A DNA stretch of 64,000 nt from the NCBI GenBank assembly GCA_039026915.1, contig JBCCLJ010000005.1:1-64000 (forward strand). Direction: 5' to 3'. The notes under the pieces were generated by a model. It was given only the letters and a program-made list of their open reading frames with translations. It ran no database searches and was not told the DNA's origin. Position numbers and translations under genes: made by a program. Positions 54,901-63,721 of this stretch are shown piece after piece (position 1 is the stretch's first letter; each line of letters opens with the position of its first letter). The DNA is from JBCCLJ01 sp039026915. GTDB taxonomy: Bacteria > Acidobacteriota > Thermoanaerobaculia > Multivoradales > Multivoraceae.

Positions 54901-57900
54901 TCACCAACACCCCCGACGGTTCCAACACGCCCGCCGATCGGATCGTCCTGACGGTGACCGGTGTGGTCGTCGATCTGCCCGAGAACGTTGCCGGAGACGT
55001 CCTGTCGAACTACGCCGAGCTCGCCTTCGCCACCGGCGGTCCGCTGTCCGATACGGCCGAGATCGACGTCGTCGAGCCGGAGCTGGAGCTCGGCAAGTCC
55101 ATGGGACCGATGGCGGCGCATCGAATCCCGATCTCGCTCTCCGTCGAGAACACCGGGTCTGCACCCGCCTACGAAGTGAGGGTGGAAGACGTGCTCGATG
55201 ACTCGCTCTACGATCTCGACTCCTTTGCTTCGATCGCCGCGCCGACCGGCTTCGTGCTCGAAGCTCTGGACGAAGGAAGTCAGCTGCGCATCGTTCTGCG
55301 TGCCGATCCGGCCTCGAGCTCACCCGACAACGTGATCCTTCCGGGTGAGACGGTCTCGGCGGACTTCGAGATCGACGCGCTGCGCGGCGCGTCGTCGCCT
55401 TCGGCGCTCCCCAATGTGGCCGACGAAGTCGGCGCGACGACCCTTCCGGGGACGGATCCGAAGGAGCGCGATGCTTCGGGAAGCACGGTCAGCGTGACGC
55501 TCGATCTGCCGATCCTCGAGTCCGACAAGACAGCCTCGCTGCTCGCCGACGCGGACAACTCGGGCACGGTCTCGCCGGGAGACACGGTGCGCTACGAAGT
55601 GGCGTTGACGAACTCGGGCGCCGGCGCGGCCACGGACCTCGTGCTGCAGGACACTCCTGACGCCAACACGTCGCTCGTCATCGGCACGGTGGTCGTCGGC
55701 GGCTCGGAGGTCGTCGTCTCGGGCAACGGGGCCGGCGACGTCGACGTTCATGTCACCCTCGCGTCCTTGGCGGCGGGACAGACCTCGACCGTGCAGTACG
55801 ACGTCGTCGTGGCGCCTGCCCTCGCAGCGGGCATCGAGACGGTCACGAACCAGGGTGTCTGGACGAGCACGGAAGTCGACCCCGTGGCGACCGATGACCC
55901 GTCGGTCCCGGGCTTCGCGGATGCGACGATCGTGCCGGTCGACGCTGCACCGGATCTCGGGGTCAGCAAGACCGACGGCGACGAAGACGCGATTCCCACG
56001 GGCTTGTTGACCTATCAGGTCACGTACGCGAACGGCGGCAATCAGGACGCCACCGGTGTCACGGTCACGGAGACGGTGCCCGACCACTCGATCTATCTCG
56101 CGCCGAACAGCAACTACGCATGGTCATGCCCGGACGGCAGCACTGCCGGAACGCAGTGTGTTGCCAACGTCGGCTCGCTGGCAGCGGGTGCCGGCGGCTC
56201 GTTCACCTTCGCTGTCCGGGTCGTCGACCCGCTTCCGGGCGGCGTCACGGCACTCGCCAACACCGTGACGATCCAGGACGACGGCTCCAACGGCGACGAT
56301 CTCGACCTGTCCGACAACCAGGGCTCCGACACCACGCCGATCAACGCCTCGCCGGGCTTGACGCTGACCAAGTCGGACGGCGATGCGGTCGCCCTCTTCG
56401 GTTCGCCGGTCGTCTACACCCTCAGCTACAGCAACGACGGCAACCAGGTCGCTCAAGGCGTCGTGCTCACCGAAACGGTGCCGGCCGACACGATCTTCGA
56501 CGCCGCGGCCAGCGCGCCTTCGTCGTGGAGCTGCGGTGATGCCAGCTCCGCCGGCACGGAGTGCACTCTCTCGCTGGGGCAGTTGGCGGTCGGTGCGAGC
56601 GGATCGGAGACGTTCGCGGTGCGCACCTTGGCCTCCGCGGGCGAGGGCGGTCTTGTGCAGAACACCGCCACGATCCGCGATGACGGCAGCGGTGCTTCGG
56701 GGCAGCCCGTCACGGAGAGCGCCAGCGACACGACGCCAGTGCGTGCTCCGACCCTCACCAAGACGCTGCTGACGTCCGGCGATCTCGTCATCGGACAGGA
56801 AGCGATTCTGCGGATCGAGGTCGGCCTGCCCGAAGGAGCCAGCGCCAGCGGCGTCACGCTGGTGGATGCGCTGCCTCTCGAGCTGCTGGCCGTGCGCCAG
56901 GAGAACGGCAGCGCCAGTGCGGGCCTCACCTACTCGGGCTCGCTGGCGGCCGACATCGAGTCCGACAGCTTCACCTGGACCCTGGGTGACGTCAGCAACA
57001 CCGACGGCGACAGCGGGACTCAGGAGAGTTTCGTCTTCGATGTCGTCGTCCAGGCGAGAAACGTGCTGACGGCGCAGGCGGGCACGATGCTGACGACGAC
57101 CGCGACGCTCACGTTCGGCGGTCAGACGCGGGACGCTTCGGTCGATCTGAGCATCCTCGAGCCCGATCTTTCGCTCGACACATCTTTCGACCAGCTCACG
57201 TCCGGGCCCGGTGAGACGGTCACCGTTCGTTGGGAGATCGCGCACACGCAGGCGAGTGGTGCCTCGGCCCACGATCTGGAGCTGGTGACCGTTCTTCCGG
57301 AGGGCCTCACCTACGCGGGCGGCGTCACAGCAGAGCAGGGGCCAGCGCCGACGGTCGATGCCACGGGCCTGCCCGAGCTGCGCATGACGGTGGCGGAGCT
57401 CGAGCAGAACTGGGACGAGTCCAACCCTCTGGTCATCACCTTCGACGTCACCACGTCAGGCAGCCTGACCACGCGAGAGACCGTCGACAGCGAAGTGCGG
57501 CTCGAGTGGTCCAGCATCGTCGGCGTCCCGGCGTTGCCGGTTCCCGACGATCCCGCGTCCGGAGAGCGCACCGGCGACAGCGGAGATCCCGGTGGTGCGG
57601 CCAACGACTATGTGGCCGAGTCGACCTCGCAGCTCAACAACACCGCGGTCTTTTCCTTCGAGGATCTGCGAGAAGACGAGACGCTGTCGAACGACTTCGA
57701 CTACAACGACTTCGTCATCACCGTTGGCGTCACCGAGGAGGTGAATGAGGAGAACGAGTGGACCCGCATCGAACTCCTCGTCCGGGCGGAGGCGCGTGGA
57801 GCGGCGTTCAATCACGAGCCCTTTCTCGACGTCGGGCTCGAAGGGCCGATCGACATTACGCTCGAGACCTACGACGCCGCCGGCGTCCTGACAGGGATCA

Positions 57901-60900
57901 GTCAGAGCTCGCAGAACGCCACGTTCGTCGAGTCGATCCCGATCTTTGCGGACTCCTACACGGCGCTGCCTTCGTGGCAGGGCGGTTCGTTTCCGTTCAC
58001 CTCGAATACCGACGCCGCGCAGACTTCGGCCAACCGCGTCGACGGTCTCACGACCCGCGTGATCCTCGAGGTTGGAGATCCCAGTCTCAACCCGCGGGTC
58101 GTCGACGATCCAGAGACGCTGCATCTCGACGAGGCGACCAATCACCTTCTGGGCCCGTGGATTCGGGTGCTCAACACCGGACAGGAGATCTACCAGCGTT
58201 GGCGCCACCGCGGCGCGACGCAGGATCTCGTGACGGCGGAGCTCTACGGCTCGAGCACGCCGCTCCTCGGCTTCGGACTCGATCAGGCGACGATCTTCGA
58301 GGCGGCGTGGTCGTGGCCGGTCGAGCAGGAGCCGATCTGGGACGCGTATCCCGAGTTCGTCGACTACACCTACTCCGGATCGACCTCTTTCACCGACTGG
58401 TTCGACAGTCCCGCGAGCGGTTTGACCTGGCCGGTGAGCGGCGCCAACCTGGCGACGCTGCGTCAGGGATCGACGGTGACGTTGCCCCAGGGTTCCTTCG
58501 CCTTTACGCACGTCTTCGACTCGCCGCTCAACAGCGCCCCCGCAGTCGCCGATCTCGATCGAGACGGCAGCTACGAGGTGGTTGTCGGCTCCTTCCTCAA
58601 CTGGATCGCCGTACACGGCGCCGACGGAGCGCTGCAGACGCTGATCGATCCGGCACCGGGGCAGGATCTGTCGTCGGTGTCGTCGGTCGTGGTTGCCGAT
58701 CTGCTCGGCGACGCGTCGCTCGAGATTCTTCGCGGCTATGACGATGGCGTGATTCGCGTCTTCGATGCGAGCGGCGATGAACTGCAGACCTTCCAGCTCG
58801 ACGGCACCGTCAAGTCGACCCCCGTCGTCGGTGACGTCGACGGCAACGGCAGCCGTGAACTCTTCGTTCTGGGCGGCGACGCCCGTCTCTACGGTTTCTC
58901 GTCGACCGGTGCCCCTCTGCCGGGCTTTCCGCTGGCGGTCGGCGGGCCGGAGGACGTTTCGAACAACTGGGTGATCATGCCGTCACCGCTTCTGGCGAAC
59001 GTCGACGAGTCAGGCTCGCTGGAGGTCGTCGCGGTAACCGCGTCCGGGCGGGTGCACGTGGTCGGCCTCGATGGGCAATCCCTGCCGGGATGGCCCGTCG
59101 ATCTCGAGCGGACGGTCCTAGCCTCGCCGGCCGCGGCGAATCTCGATGGATCGGGCGGTCTCGAGATCGTCATTGCTGACGACCAGGGCGGAGTGACGGC
59201 GCTGGGTTCGACCGGGGTCGTCGTCTGGGAGAGTCAGCGCAGCTTGGGAGGCCCCTCCTCGCCGGCGGTGGGCGATCTCGAAGGCGACGGCTCGCTGGAA
59301 GTGGTCGTCGGTTCGATGGATGGCCGGATCTACGCGTACGCCGCCGACGGTTCCGAGAAGAGCGGTTGGCCGGTGACCACCGCCTCTCAGGTGCAGAGCT
59401 CGCCTTCGCTGGTCGACTTCGACGATGACGGCGACGACGAGGTCTTCGTCGGCTCGTTCGACACCCGCCTCTACGGTCTCGACGGCGACGGCTCCGCTCT
59501 GCCGCTCTCCGGTGGAGGGACCTTTCCGGTGGCTCTCGGTGCGGTGCTCGTCTCCAGCCCCGCGGTGGTCGATCTGCAGGGCGACGGCACGCCCGAGATC
59601 GTCGTCGGCTCCTACGACCGCAATCTCTACGCGGTGGAGGCAGGCGGTAGCGTGCGTCCTCTCGCCAACCTTTGGGGCCAGTTCCGGGGCTCCGCCACGA
59701 ACCAGGGTACGGCGTCCGAGAGCTTCGTGGAACTCGCCGATCTGAGCGTCGCGGTGGACGACAACGTCGACTCGGTCGTTGCGGGAACGCAGCTCAACTG
59801 GACGGTGCTCGCCCAGAACGCGGGTCCGGACGACGTGCTCGGCGCGACGCTCCAGGCGACCGTCTCGCCGGAGCTGAGCGGCCTCAGCTGGTCCTGCTCG
59901 TCGGCGCTCGGCGCCTGCGGCACCGCCAACGGCAGCGGCGCGCCGGACCTCTCGCTCGATCTTCCCAGCGGCGCTTCGGCGACGATCACAGTGCAGGCGA
60001 CGGTGGCCTCTTCGGCCACGGGCACGGTGCCCTTCAGCGCGTCGATCGGTGTGCCTGCCGGCTTCGCCGACTCGGCGACGGGCAACAACGAGTCCGCCGA
60101 GTCGACGCCGGTCGAGCTCGTTGCCGACGTCGGTGTCACGATCAGCGACCGCTCGAGCTACTACGCACCTGGTAGCCGTCTGCGCTACACGGTCGCCGTA
60201 TCGAATGACGGCCCCTCGGACGCTTCTGGTACGGCGCTTCAGGTCGCCCTGCCCGAGGAGTTGAGCTCTGTCTCCTGGACTTGCAGTGCGGGCGGTGGAG
60301 CCAGCTGCGCTGCGAGCGGCAGCGGTGCCCCCGATCTGACGCTCGATCTTCCTGAGGGCGCGCTGGCGGTCTTCTCGGTCTCCGGCGATGTCGATCCCGA
60401 CGCCGTCGGTGTGCTGACGGCGTCGGCGACGGTCTCCGTCGCTACCGGAATCAGCGATCCGGTCAGCTCCAACGACGTCGCTTTCGACGAGTCGTCGGCA
60501 ACGACGCAGAACGACGCCCCCACGGTCGAAACGGTGACCTCACTCTCGGACGACGTTCTCGAAGCGTGCCGCGCATCGACCGAACCACTGCAGGGCCTGA
60601 GGCTCCTTTTCTCCGAGCCGATGCGCAACAGCGGCGGATCGACTTCGGTCGGCGACCTCGACAATCCTCAGTCCTACCTGCTGGTGAGCAGCGGCGCGGA
60701 TCGGGATCTTCAGACCGTCGACTGCGCCGGACCGGCGGGCGACGATCAAGAGGTGGCGCTGAGCGCAGTCTACGCCGGTGCTGGGTCCACGTCGGTCTCG
60801 TTGGAGGTCGACGACCTCGGTCTGCTCGACGGCGCGTATCGGCTGTTTGCCTGCTCGACGCTCGAGGACCAGGACGGGACGGTGATCGACGGTGACGGTG

Positions 60901-61490
60901 ACGGCTTCGGAGGTGATTCGTTCCGGTTCGATCTTCGAGTCGACTCCGGCAACCTGGTGACGGACGGTCACTTCGACTGCGACCTCGGAGGGTGGCAGGT
61001 CGAGGCACCCCCTTCAGAGCTCATCTTCGACGCCACGACCGATGCTGATGACGCTCAGATCTCGGGCTCGGCTGCGGTCGTCGATCTGACGGGGGCGCCC
61101 GACTACACCCTCTCGCGGTGTCTGCCGGTCGAGGGTGCGGAAGGTGTGGCACTGAGGGTCAGGACTCTGACCGACGCACCGGCCGGTGTCGCCGTCGATC
61201 TGAAGATCGGCTGCGAGGTCTTCTCGGACGCGTCCTGCTCGGGCTCGCCCCTGCTGGAGTACGAGGACCGGATCGAGCTGACGGATTCGTCGGGAGCCTG
61301 GAACCACCTGGCGCTGACGGCGCCGTCTCTCGAAGACGCCCTCTCGGCACGATGCGCCGTCGCCGTCGAGCAGAAGCAGGGCTTCGGCTTCGAGGTCCGT
61401 TTCGATCAGCTGTTCCTTCAGCAGGGCATCTTCGAGAACGGCTTCGAGAAGGGAATGCTCGGCTGGAGCGAGAAGGCCGACGGTCCCTGA
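48987..61490 (+). CDS. Giant secreted repeat protein (DUF11/isopeptide-type repeats, LruC, FG-GAP blades)
   Basis: This 4,167-residue protein has a signal peptide (1-22). The N-terminal two thirds is an array of DUF11-like beta domains. A unit of about 300 residues is repeated at about 981, 1279, 1583, 1890 and 2599: first LxIGExVxYRxxxTLPEGV, then VVEPxLxxxK...DAGDxVxFxVxVxH. Simpler DUF11 domains lie between, and an LruC-like domain (FSFEDLRE..DFDYNDF, about 2884-3170) follows. Next come six to seven FG-GAP/VCBS blades (about 3181-3565), two more DUF11 domains, a Big_5-like domain and a C-terminal CBM-like domain. It ends IFENGFEKGMLGW. It is probably an adhesin or outer-surface fibre; isopeptide cross-links are possible but unproven. 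Confidence 0.88.
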   Translation: MFLARPLLLLCLLGLLLAPSAAQSQPEADVLVTNAPQALLGESIELQLDFSNVAADSQDVGYGPFVDVVLPINGADGNAGSETADGLTFVSADYLGAAISATQLTFPDDGRDTGCVEHPFAESDTATPLIVCGTPGDVLLVLPLPFGSYVPTQPASTIDLKLDVSALADLGVGLPVHHRAGFRFGADPLDNACCDPSLVSAASNDSTTWPSTEVTPELLAVRKEYLGPENETSTGPNFPRQYRIVLDLADGQSISDVDVIEDLPDSLAYLRLVSTSPTATVLAEPTVGEASSSPTNRLHVNFSSVTGTASNNDAEVVLEFFVPRTDATGSAVVPAASGDDTTAENQVTALGDWSPVDGRDPSGTDNVSFDASGPEHTLSQQALSIQKGVAIAANSGASSATPGDVLEYTLEIQVSDFFAVSSVVVTDVLSDGQSFDQSFTPTLRLTEHGSTTSAGFDAANFTVSADKSPGASAPNTGRTTLTFDLSSELVTRGADALFLGGCVPVGGTGGTPPDCSTFDQGATTATVVFRAVIDEDFSDDFPSGDASVDQGDSLSNDAVVDSALHDVVELQATAATEADDTAAGVKLVFGSISKSIYAIDGNTSFAQPIEISPGDEITYRLEVTMPSADFENLVLSDYLPLPVFSAPEVTQLLSQADATVPAAGTIKFGATDTLLALAGAPSWSVQAASNRLVLDYGDFDAVGSGPVKIDVLFTVTVSDDPFADDLLLTNQMHLEQASTNGGVHVADAIVQFRLRQPLLRFTKGAISSDQPDATFTPSVVGPSLVGTVSSDDLAATPVGSDVADVDAGDLVTFALVVENVGGSGAFDLVVNDALPAGLTVPAGGIDLTVRRGDGLILQTSALGPFGDDRDLFENGLEIVDPSGEAACQEYSASGGSNVVLLTYELEVADAAAVPEAVFENDAGLLQYGGDDGSGSSANHVFGTTEFRDSVSIEIATPQIEKDLTLTSEPHTPDSDPGRPLAIGEAATYRIVVTVPEGVSPQVKLTDQVSSGVRIESVDQVTATPGLSTSVAGGFGAVRTGAVVSGDGRGVTLDFGDLTNANRANGTADTISVYATVRVQNDPEASSGTAVTNSATWSWDGGQVGDSAQQALVVEPALEMSKDVSPGNGDAGDTVSFTLTVTHAGASTADAFDLVLTDALSDPDLALVDGTVSAPGGTVVRGNGGEGDVEVRYDSLALAGSAIVTFDAVLLNSVVAGDILTNVAELSWDSLPGEVAERKYGPTSAGAQVTIGIPDLSKSVLSTSETSTDAAQYSPTVEDLTLGEEVTFRIVATLPEGVTAQVLIVDSMPSSASGVLEAISAQVISVGGSLTPAVPSPTPSFSDVNLGDGLDDRVSFDFGQVTNAPDGVVSAGDQIVLEIVARVADVAANRGGRALTNTALIDFDGALQPTATVDVEVVEPLLEVDKSGDETTGDAGDIVRFVVEVRHDPATSARAFDVLIEDELPPGLSFYGNLQSTGTAEPSTLSEASNTVTAVWDELDVGEVGRFEFDAIVDLGVFPGENLTNEAMLSWDSLPADDDPPGERTGSDSDEHVFTVTLPGVDKTVFSTSESFTGTAQSGPEPDLTIGEQVTYRVVLTLPEGTVTDTTIVDQLPKGSAVLALESSRVVRVGTALGGAGLPSVGAAGTASDTDADGVDDRVQWTLGTVVNTPDGSENAQDEIEVEVVARVIDVAANSYGDDDLVNLATLSHADGSAMDSALVDVVEPQLQITKSASSTLVDAGDTIRFDLQIDHISASSADAFSLVVVDALPSSGLSWAGNGTVVSDCDGLVVDSTSLPTVRFDVSELTRADETCTISYDLDVENTVQPAQSYDNTASLDYDSQPTYVAGETRRRTTSDMETVTILAPGLMKITDTTSLDDTGMTQFGASRPDLAIGEQVDYELTVVFPEGVTENAVVTDLMPADSQTGIVEVIGASVSSIGGQLVATGSGSPVLSDTRLDDGLNDTVTFDFGRVTNTPDGSNTPADRIVLTVTGVVVDLPENVAGDVLSNYAELAFATGGPLSDTAEIDVVEPELELGKSMGPMAAHRIPISLSVENTGSAPAYEVRVEDVLDDSLYDLDSFASIAAPTGFVLEALDEGSQLRIVLRADPASSSPDNVILPGETVSADFEIDALRGASSPSALPNVADEVGATTLPGTDPKERDASGSTVSVTLDLPILESDKTASLLADADNSGTVSPGDTVRYEVALTNSGAGAATDLVLQDTPDANTSLVIGTVVVGGSEVVVSGNGAGDVDVHVTLASLAAGQTSTVQYDVVVAPALAAGIETVTNQGVWTSTEVDPVATDDPSVPGFADATIVPVDAAPDLGVSKTDGDEDAIPTGLLTYQVTYANGGNQDATGVTVTETVPDHSIYLAPNSNYAWSCPDGSTAGTQCVANVGSLAAGAGGSFTFAVRVVDPLPGGVTALANTVTIQDDGSNGDDLDLSDNQGSDTTPINASPGLTLTKSDGDAVALFGSPVVYTLSYSNDGNQVAQGVVLTETVPADTIFDAAASAPSSWSCGDASSAGTECTLSLGQLAVGASGSETFAVRTLASAGEGGLVQNTATIRDDGSGASGQPVTESASDTTPVRAPTLTKTLLTSGDLVIGQEAILRIEVGLPEGASASGVTLVDALPLELLAVRQENGSASAGLTYSGSLAADIESDSFTWTLGDVSNTDGDSGTQESFVFDVVVQARNVLTAQAGTMLTTTATLTFGGQTRDASVDLSILEPDLSLDTSFDQLTSGPGETVTVRWEIAHTQASGASAHDLELVTVLPEGLTYAGGVTAEQGPAPTVDATGLPELRMTVAELEQNWDESNPLVITFDVTTSGSLTTRETVDSEVRLEWSSIVGVPALPVPDDPASGERTGDSGDPGGAANDYVAESTSQLNNTAVFSFEDLREDETLSNDFDYNDFVITVGVTEEVNEENEWTRIELLVRAEARGAAFNHEPFLDVGLEGPIDITLETYDAAGVLTGISQSSQNATFVESIPIFADSYTALPSWQGGSFPFTSNTDAAQTSANRVDGLTTRVILEVGDPSLNPRVVDDPETLHLDEATNHLLGPWIRVLNTGQEIYQRWRHRGATQDLVTAELYGSSTPLLGFGLDQATIFEAAWSWPVEQEPIWDAYPEFVDYTYSGSTSFTDWFDSPASGLTWPVSGANLATLRQGSTVTLPQGSFAFTHVFDSPLNSAPAVADLDRDGSYEVVVGSFLNWIAVHGADGALQTLIDPAPGQDLSSVSSVVVADLLGDASLEILRGYDDGVIRVFDASGDELQTFQLDGTVKSTPVVGDVDGNGSRELFVLGGDARLYGFSSTGAPLPGFPLAVGGPEDVSNNWVIMPSPLLANVDESGSLEVVAVTASGRVHVVGLDGQSLPGWPVDLERTVLASPAAANLDGSGGLEIVIADDQGGVTALGSTGVVVWESQRSLGGPSSPAVGDLEGDGSLEVVVGSMDGRIYAYAADGSEKSGWPVTTASQVQSSPSLVDFDDDGDDEVFVGSFDTRLYGLDGDGSALPLSGGGTFPVALGAVLVSSPAVVDLQGDGTPEIVVGSYDRNLYAVEAGGSVRPLANLWGQFRGSATNQGTASESFVELADLSVAVDDNVDSVVAGTQLNWTVLAQNAGPDDVLGATLQATVSPELSGLSWSCSSALGACGTANGSGAPDLSLDLPSGASATITVQATVASSATGTVPFSASIGVPAGFADSATGNNESAESTPVELVADVGVTISDRSSYYAPGSRLRYTVAVSNDGPSDASGTALQVALPEELSSVSWTCSAGGGASCAASGSGAPDLTLDLPEGALAVFSVSGDVDPDAVGVLTASATVSVATGISDPVSSNDVAFDESSATTQNDAPTVETVTSLSDDVLEACRASTEPLQGLRLLFSEPMRNSGGSTSVGDLDNPQSYLLVSSGADRDLQTVDCAGPAGDDQEVALSAVYAGAGSTSVSLEVDDLGLLDGAYRLFACSTLEDQDGTVIDGDGDGFGGDSFRFDLRVDSGNLVTDGHFDCDLGGWQVEAPPSELIFDATTDADDAQISGSAAVVDLTGAPDYTLSRCLPVEGAEGVALRVRTLTDAPAGVAVDLKIGCEVFSDASCSGSPLLEYEDRIELTDSSGAWNHLALTAPSLEDALSARCAVAVEQKQGFGFEVRFDQLFLQQGIFENGFEKGMLGWSEKADGP
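51850..55085 (+). repeat. Four tandem repeats of about 900 bp inside the giant gene
   Basis: Successive copies begin near 51880, 52790, 53700 and 54620 (bounds approximate). Each encodes an LPEG domain followed by a VVEP...DAGD domain. DNA identity is moderate and the protein pattern clear, so the array is old rather than freshly duplicated. A fifth, diverged copy starts near 56760. Confidence 0.7.
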
Positions 61491-61495
61491 GCTCA

Positions 61496-61513
61496 GGGAG
61501 CTACTCGGCTCCC
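61496..61513. terminator. Hairpin between the giant gene and the leftward hydrolase gene
   Basis: GGGAGC-TACTCG-GCTCCC, a 6-bp stem spanning the hydrolase stop codon and lying six bases after the giant-gene stop. Short, so only a possible bidirectional terminator. Confidence 0.4.
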
Positions 61514-62373
61514 GAAGAGACCGCCGCCTTGGCATCGAGGTGCTGGCTGAACCAGCGGACCAACGCTTCGGTGGCGGTCGCTTCGTGCTCCCCGCGGAAG
61601 CCGTGTCCGGCCCCCTCGAGGACGACCAGCTCCGTCGTTACGCCTTCCTTTTGAAAGGCGGCGTGAATGCGCTGGCTGGTGCTCAACGGGACGAGCTCGT
61701 CGGCGGTGCCGTGCACCAGCAGCGTCGGCGGATCGTCCTTGGAGACGTAGAGGACCGGTGAGATGTCGTCGGCGAGCTCGGAGTCGAAGTCCAGAGCGGG
61801 GAAGCGGTCATTCGGGCCGACGATCGGCTGCAGGTCGACGGGCGGGAAGTAAGCGACGACGGCCGCCACTCGGGCGTCTCCCGCGTCGCCCTCCTTGCCG
61901 ACCGCCGACTCGGAGGCCGCGCCGAGCATCAGCGAGAGGTGCCCTCCGGCGCTTCCGCCGAAGACGCCGAGACGGTCGGCGTCGACGTTCCACGCCGAAG
62001 CGTTGTCGCGAATGTGTGCGAGCGCCTTGCGAACGTCGACGACCGCCTCGGGTACCTTGAACATCGGGCTCGAACCGTGGCGGACCATGAAGACGGTGAA
62101 GCCGCGTTCGAGGAGTGCAGAGAAAGTCGGCTGCTGCGGGGCCATCGACGGATCGAACCAACGTGAGACCCAGCCGCCGCTCACCATGAAGAGCACGGCG
62201 GCACCGTTCGGTGTCGCAGGGCTGACCACGTCGTAGGTGAGCGCCATGCCCATCTTGTGTCCGTAGACGACGTCGGCATCGATCGCGGGCGCGGTGTCCT
62301 GGGGCTGTCCGAACGTCGGAGCCACCGTCAAAGCGAGGCCGACGGCGACGAAGGCAGAGCGAAAGCGTCTCAT
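61501..62373 (-). CDS. Secreted alpha/beta hydrolase (esterase/peptidase-like)
   Basis: This 290-residue protein has a signal peptide (1-22). The hydrolase core shows the oxyanion-like SGGW (65-68), nucleophile GGSAGG (Ser141), Asp225 in HGTADELVP and His257 in GAGHGF, a complete triad. The overall pattern resembles the esterase/lipase and S9-like hydrolases (BD-FAE type). The ATG follows AGGAGA. Substrate unknown; a short acyl ester or peptide is likely. Confidence 0.88.
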   Translation of the reverse strand: MRRFRSAFVAVGLALTVAPTFGQPQDTAPAIDADVVYGHKMGMALTYDVVSPATPNGAAVLFMVSGGWVSRWFDPSMAPQQPTFSALLERGFTVFMVRHGSSPMFKVPEAVVDVRKALAHIRDNASAWNVDADRLGVFGGSAGGHLSLMLGAASESAVGKEGDAGDARVAAVVAYFPPVDLQPIVGPNDRFPALDFDSELADDISPVLYVSKDDPPTLLVHGTADELVPLSTSQRIHAAFQKEGVTTELVVLEGAGHGFRGEHEATATEALVRWFSQHLDAKAAVSSGAE

Positions 62374-62483
62374 GACTGTCTCCTGTGGTTGTGGGGTGAG
62401 CTTAGCCGTTCAGCGGTGGTACGGTCGGGTCTCCCCCTGTCATCTTTGCCGGGACCCGCGCGGTTCGGGCCGGAGGTTTGCTG

Positions 62484-63236
62484 ATGAAGGCCCGTAGCGC
62501 CCTCTCCCTGATGCTCTTGTCGTGCCTCGGAATCGGTGCTTGTTCGTCACCCCCGGAGGGTGGCGATGCGTCACCGACGCCGATGAGCGGCGAGGAGCTG
62601 CTCGACGCCATGATCGCCTTTCACGATCCTCAGGGCCTGTGGGCGACCTCCCGGCTCGCTCTGGGGCTCGACGAGTCGCGCCCCGACGGCAGCGTACGGA
62701 AGACGAGCGTCTTCATCGATCCGCTCGCCGGCTCGACGCTCATCGAGACTCAGCGCGATGGACGCGATGTGTCGATGAGCGTCAGCGACGCCGAGGTCAC
62801 CGCAACGGTCGACGGGCGTCAGCCGACGCCGGAGGAGGCGGAGTCGCTGCGACTGACGCCCGACCAGGCGACGCGCATGCGCAACTACTACGTCTACCTC
62901 TATGGTCTTCCGATGAAGCTGCGCGATCCTGGAACGCTGATCGATTCAGAGGTGAGGCGGACCGAAGTCGAGGGCCGCGAAGCTCTGGTGCTGCGCGTCA
63001 CCTACGACCCCGAGGTGGGAGGCGATACCTGGCTCTTCTACGCGGATCCGGAGACGTTCGAGATGTTCCGCTACCAGTTCTTCCACGACGAGAGCGCCGG
63101 GGATGGCGAGTACATCGTTTTGGAGGGGCTGGCGGAAGTCGGTGGGCTGAAGCTGCCTGCCGCTCGGACCTGGTTCACGAACCAGGGGGACGAGCTACTC
63201 GGTACCGACACGATCCGGGAGACGAGCACGCTTTGA
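62484..63236 (+). CDS. DUF6503-like lipoprotein
   Basis: This 250-residue protein has a lipobox LGIGAC (Cys20 from this ATG). The mature part shows AFHDPQGLWATSRLALGL, MRNYYVYLYGLPMKLRDPG, DTWLFYADPETFEMFRY and EGLAEVGGLKLPAARTWF, the pattern of DUF6503 proteins of Bacteroidota and Acidobacteriota (unknown role, LolA-like beta fold suspected). The ATG at 62484 has CGGAGG seven bases upstream, better than the TTG at 62478. Confidence 0.82.
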   Translation: MKARSALSLMLLSCLGIGACSSPPEGGDASPTPMSGEELLDAMIAFHDPQGLWATSRLALGLDESRPDGSVRKTSVFIDPLAGSTLIETQRDGRDVSMSVSDAEVTATVDGRQPTPEEAESLRLTPDQATRMRNYYVYLYGLPMKLRDPGTLIDSEVRRTEVEGREALVLRVTYDPEVGGDTWLFYADPETFEMFRYQFFHDESAGDGEYIVLEGLAEVGGLKLPAARTWFTNQGDELLGTDTIRETSTL

Positions 63237-63322
63237 GTTCTCGAGTTGCTGCTGGTTCTCGGGTTGCCGATCTTTGGAATTCCGCGACTCACACCATTTT
63301 TTTGGACGGGTTGTCCGGTTCA

Positions 63323-63353
63323 TTGGACGCGAGCGGTTTATTCGACGTATGCT
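63323..63353 (+). promoter_or_regulatory. Possible sigma-70 promoter
   Basis: TTGGAC (63323-63328) and TATGCT (63348-63353) are 19 bases apart in a locally A/T-rich stretch, about 30 bases before the small membrane protein gene. Spacing is long, so this is tentative. Confidence 0.3.
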
Positions 63354-63381
63354 ATATGAGCATTTCGGAAAGGGGCACCTG

Positions 63382-63609
63382 ATGGCGCAGCCTGTACTGT
63401 TGGATACCGAGATCGAATTGGATGCGAAGGCGCTGGCGTCTTTCGATGAGCGGCCCCGCCCGCGGCGGGTCGCCGCCCGGGAGCCCCGGAGGCCGCGCTA
63501 TCCCGGTGAATCGGCCGTCTCGCGCTGGCACAGGTATTCCGACTGGTGGGCCTGGGGCGCCGCAGCGTTGACCGTCGTATCGGTCGTCGCTCTCTTCGCC
63601 TGGGGCTGA
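63382..63609 (+). CDS. Small single-TM membrane protein
   Basis: This is a 75-residue protein. The N-terminal half is charged (ELDAKALASFDERPRPRRVAA), and a C-terminal TM helix (AAALTVVSVVALFAW) ends at the last residues. AGGGG precedes the ATG at 63382. An earlier ATG in frame (63349) would add 11 residues with no ribosome binding site. Function unknown; the Arg/Pro-rich part before the TM would sit in the cytoplasm by the positive-inside rule. Confidence 0.55.
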   Translation: MAQPVLLDTEIELDAKALASFDERPRPRRVAAREPRRPRYPGESAVSRWHRYSDWWAWGAAALTVVSVVALFAWG

Positions 63610-63721
63610 CGCCCGCCCAGCAGACGCCTTCCGGTGGAGCGGGAGTCGGTCCATCCGAGTGTGAGTCCTCGCCACCGCCTGGCGTCGCAGCCTTTCGGGG
63701 GCGGTGGTTTATAGTCGACTC

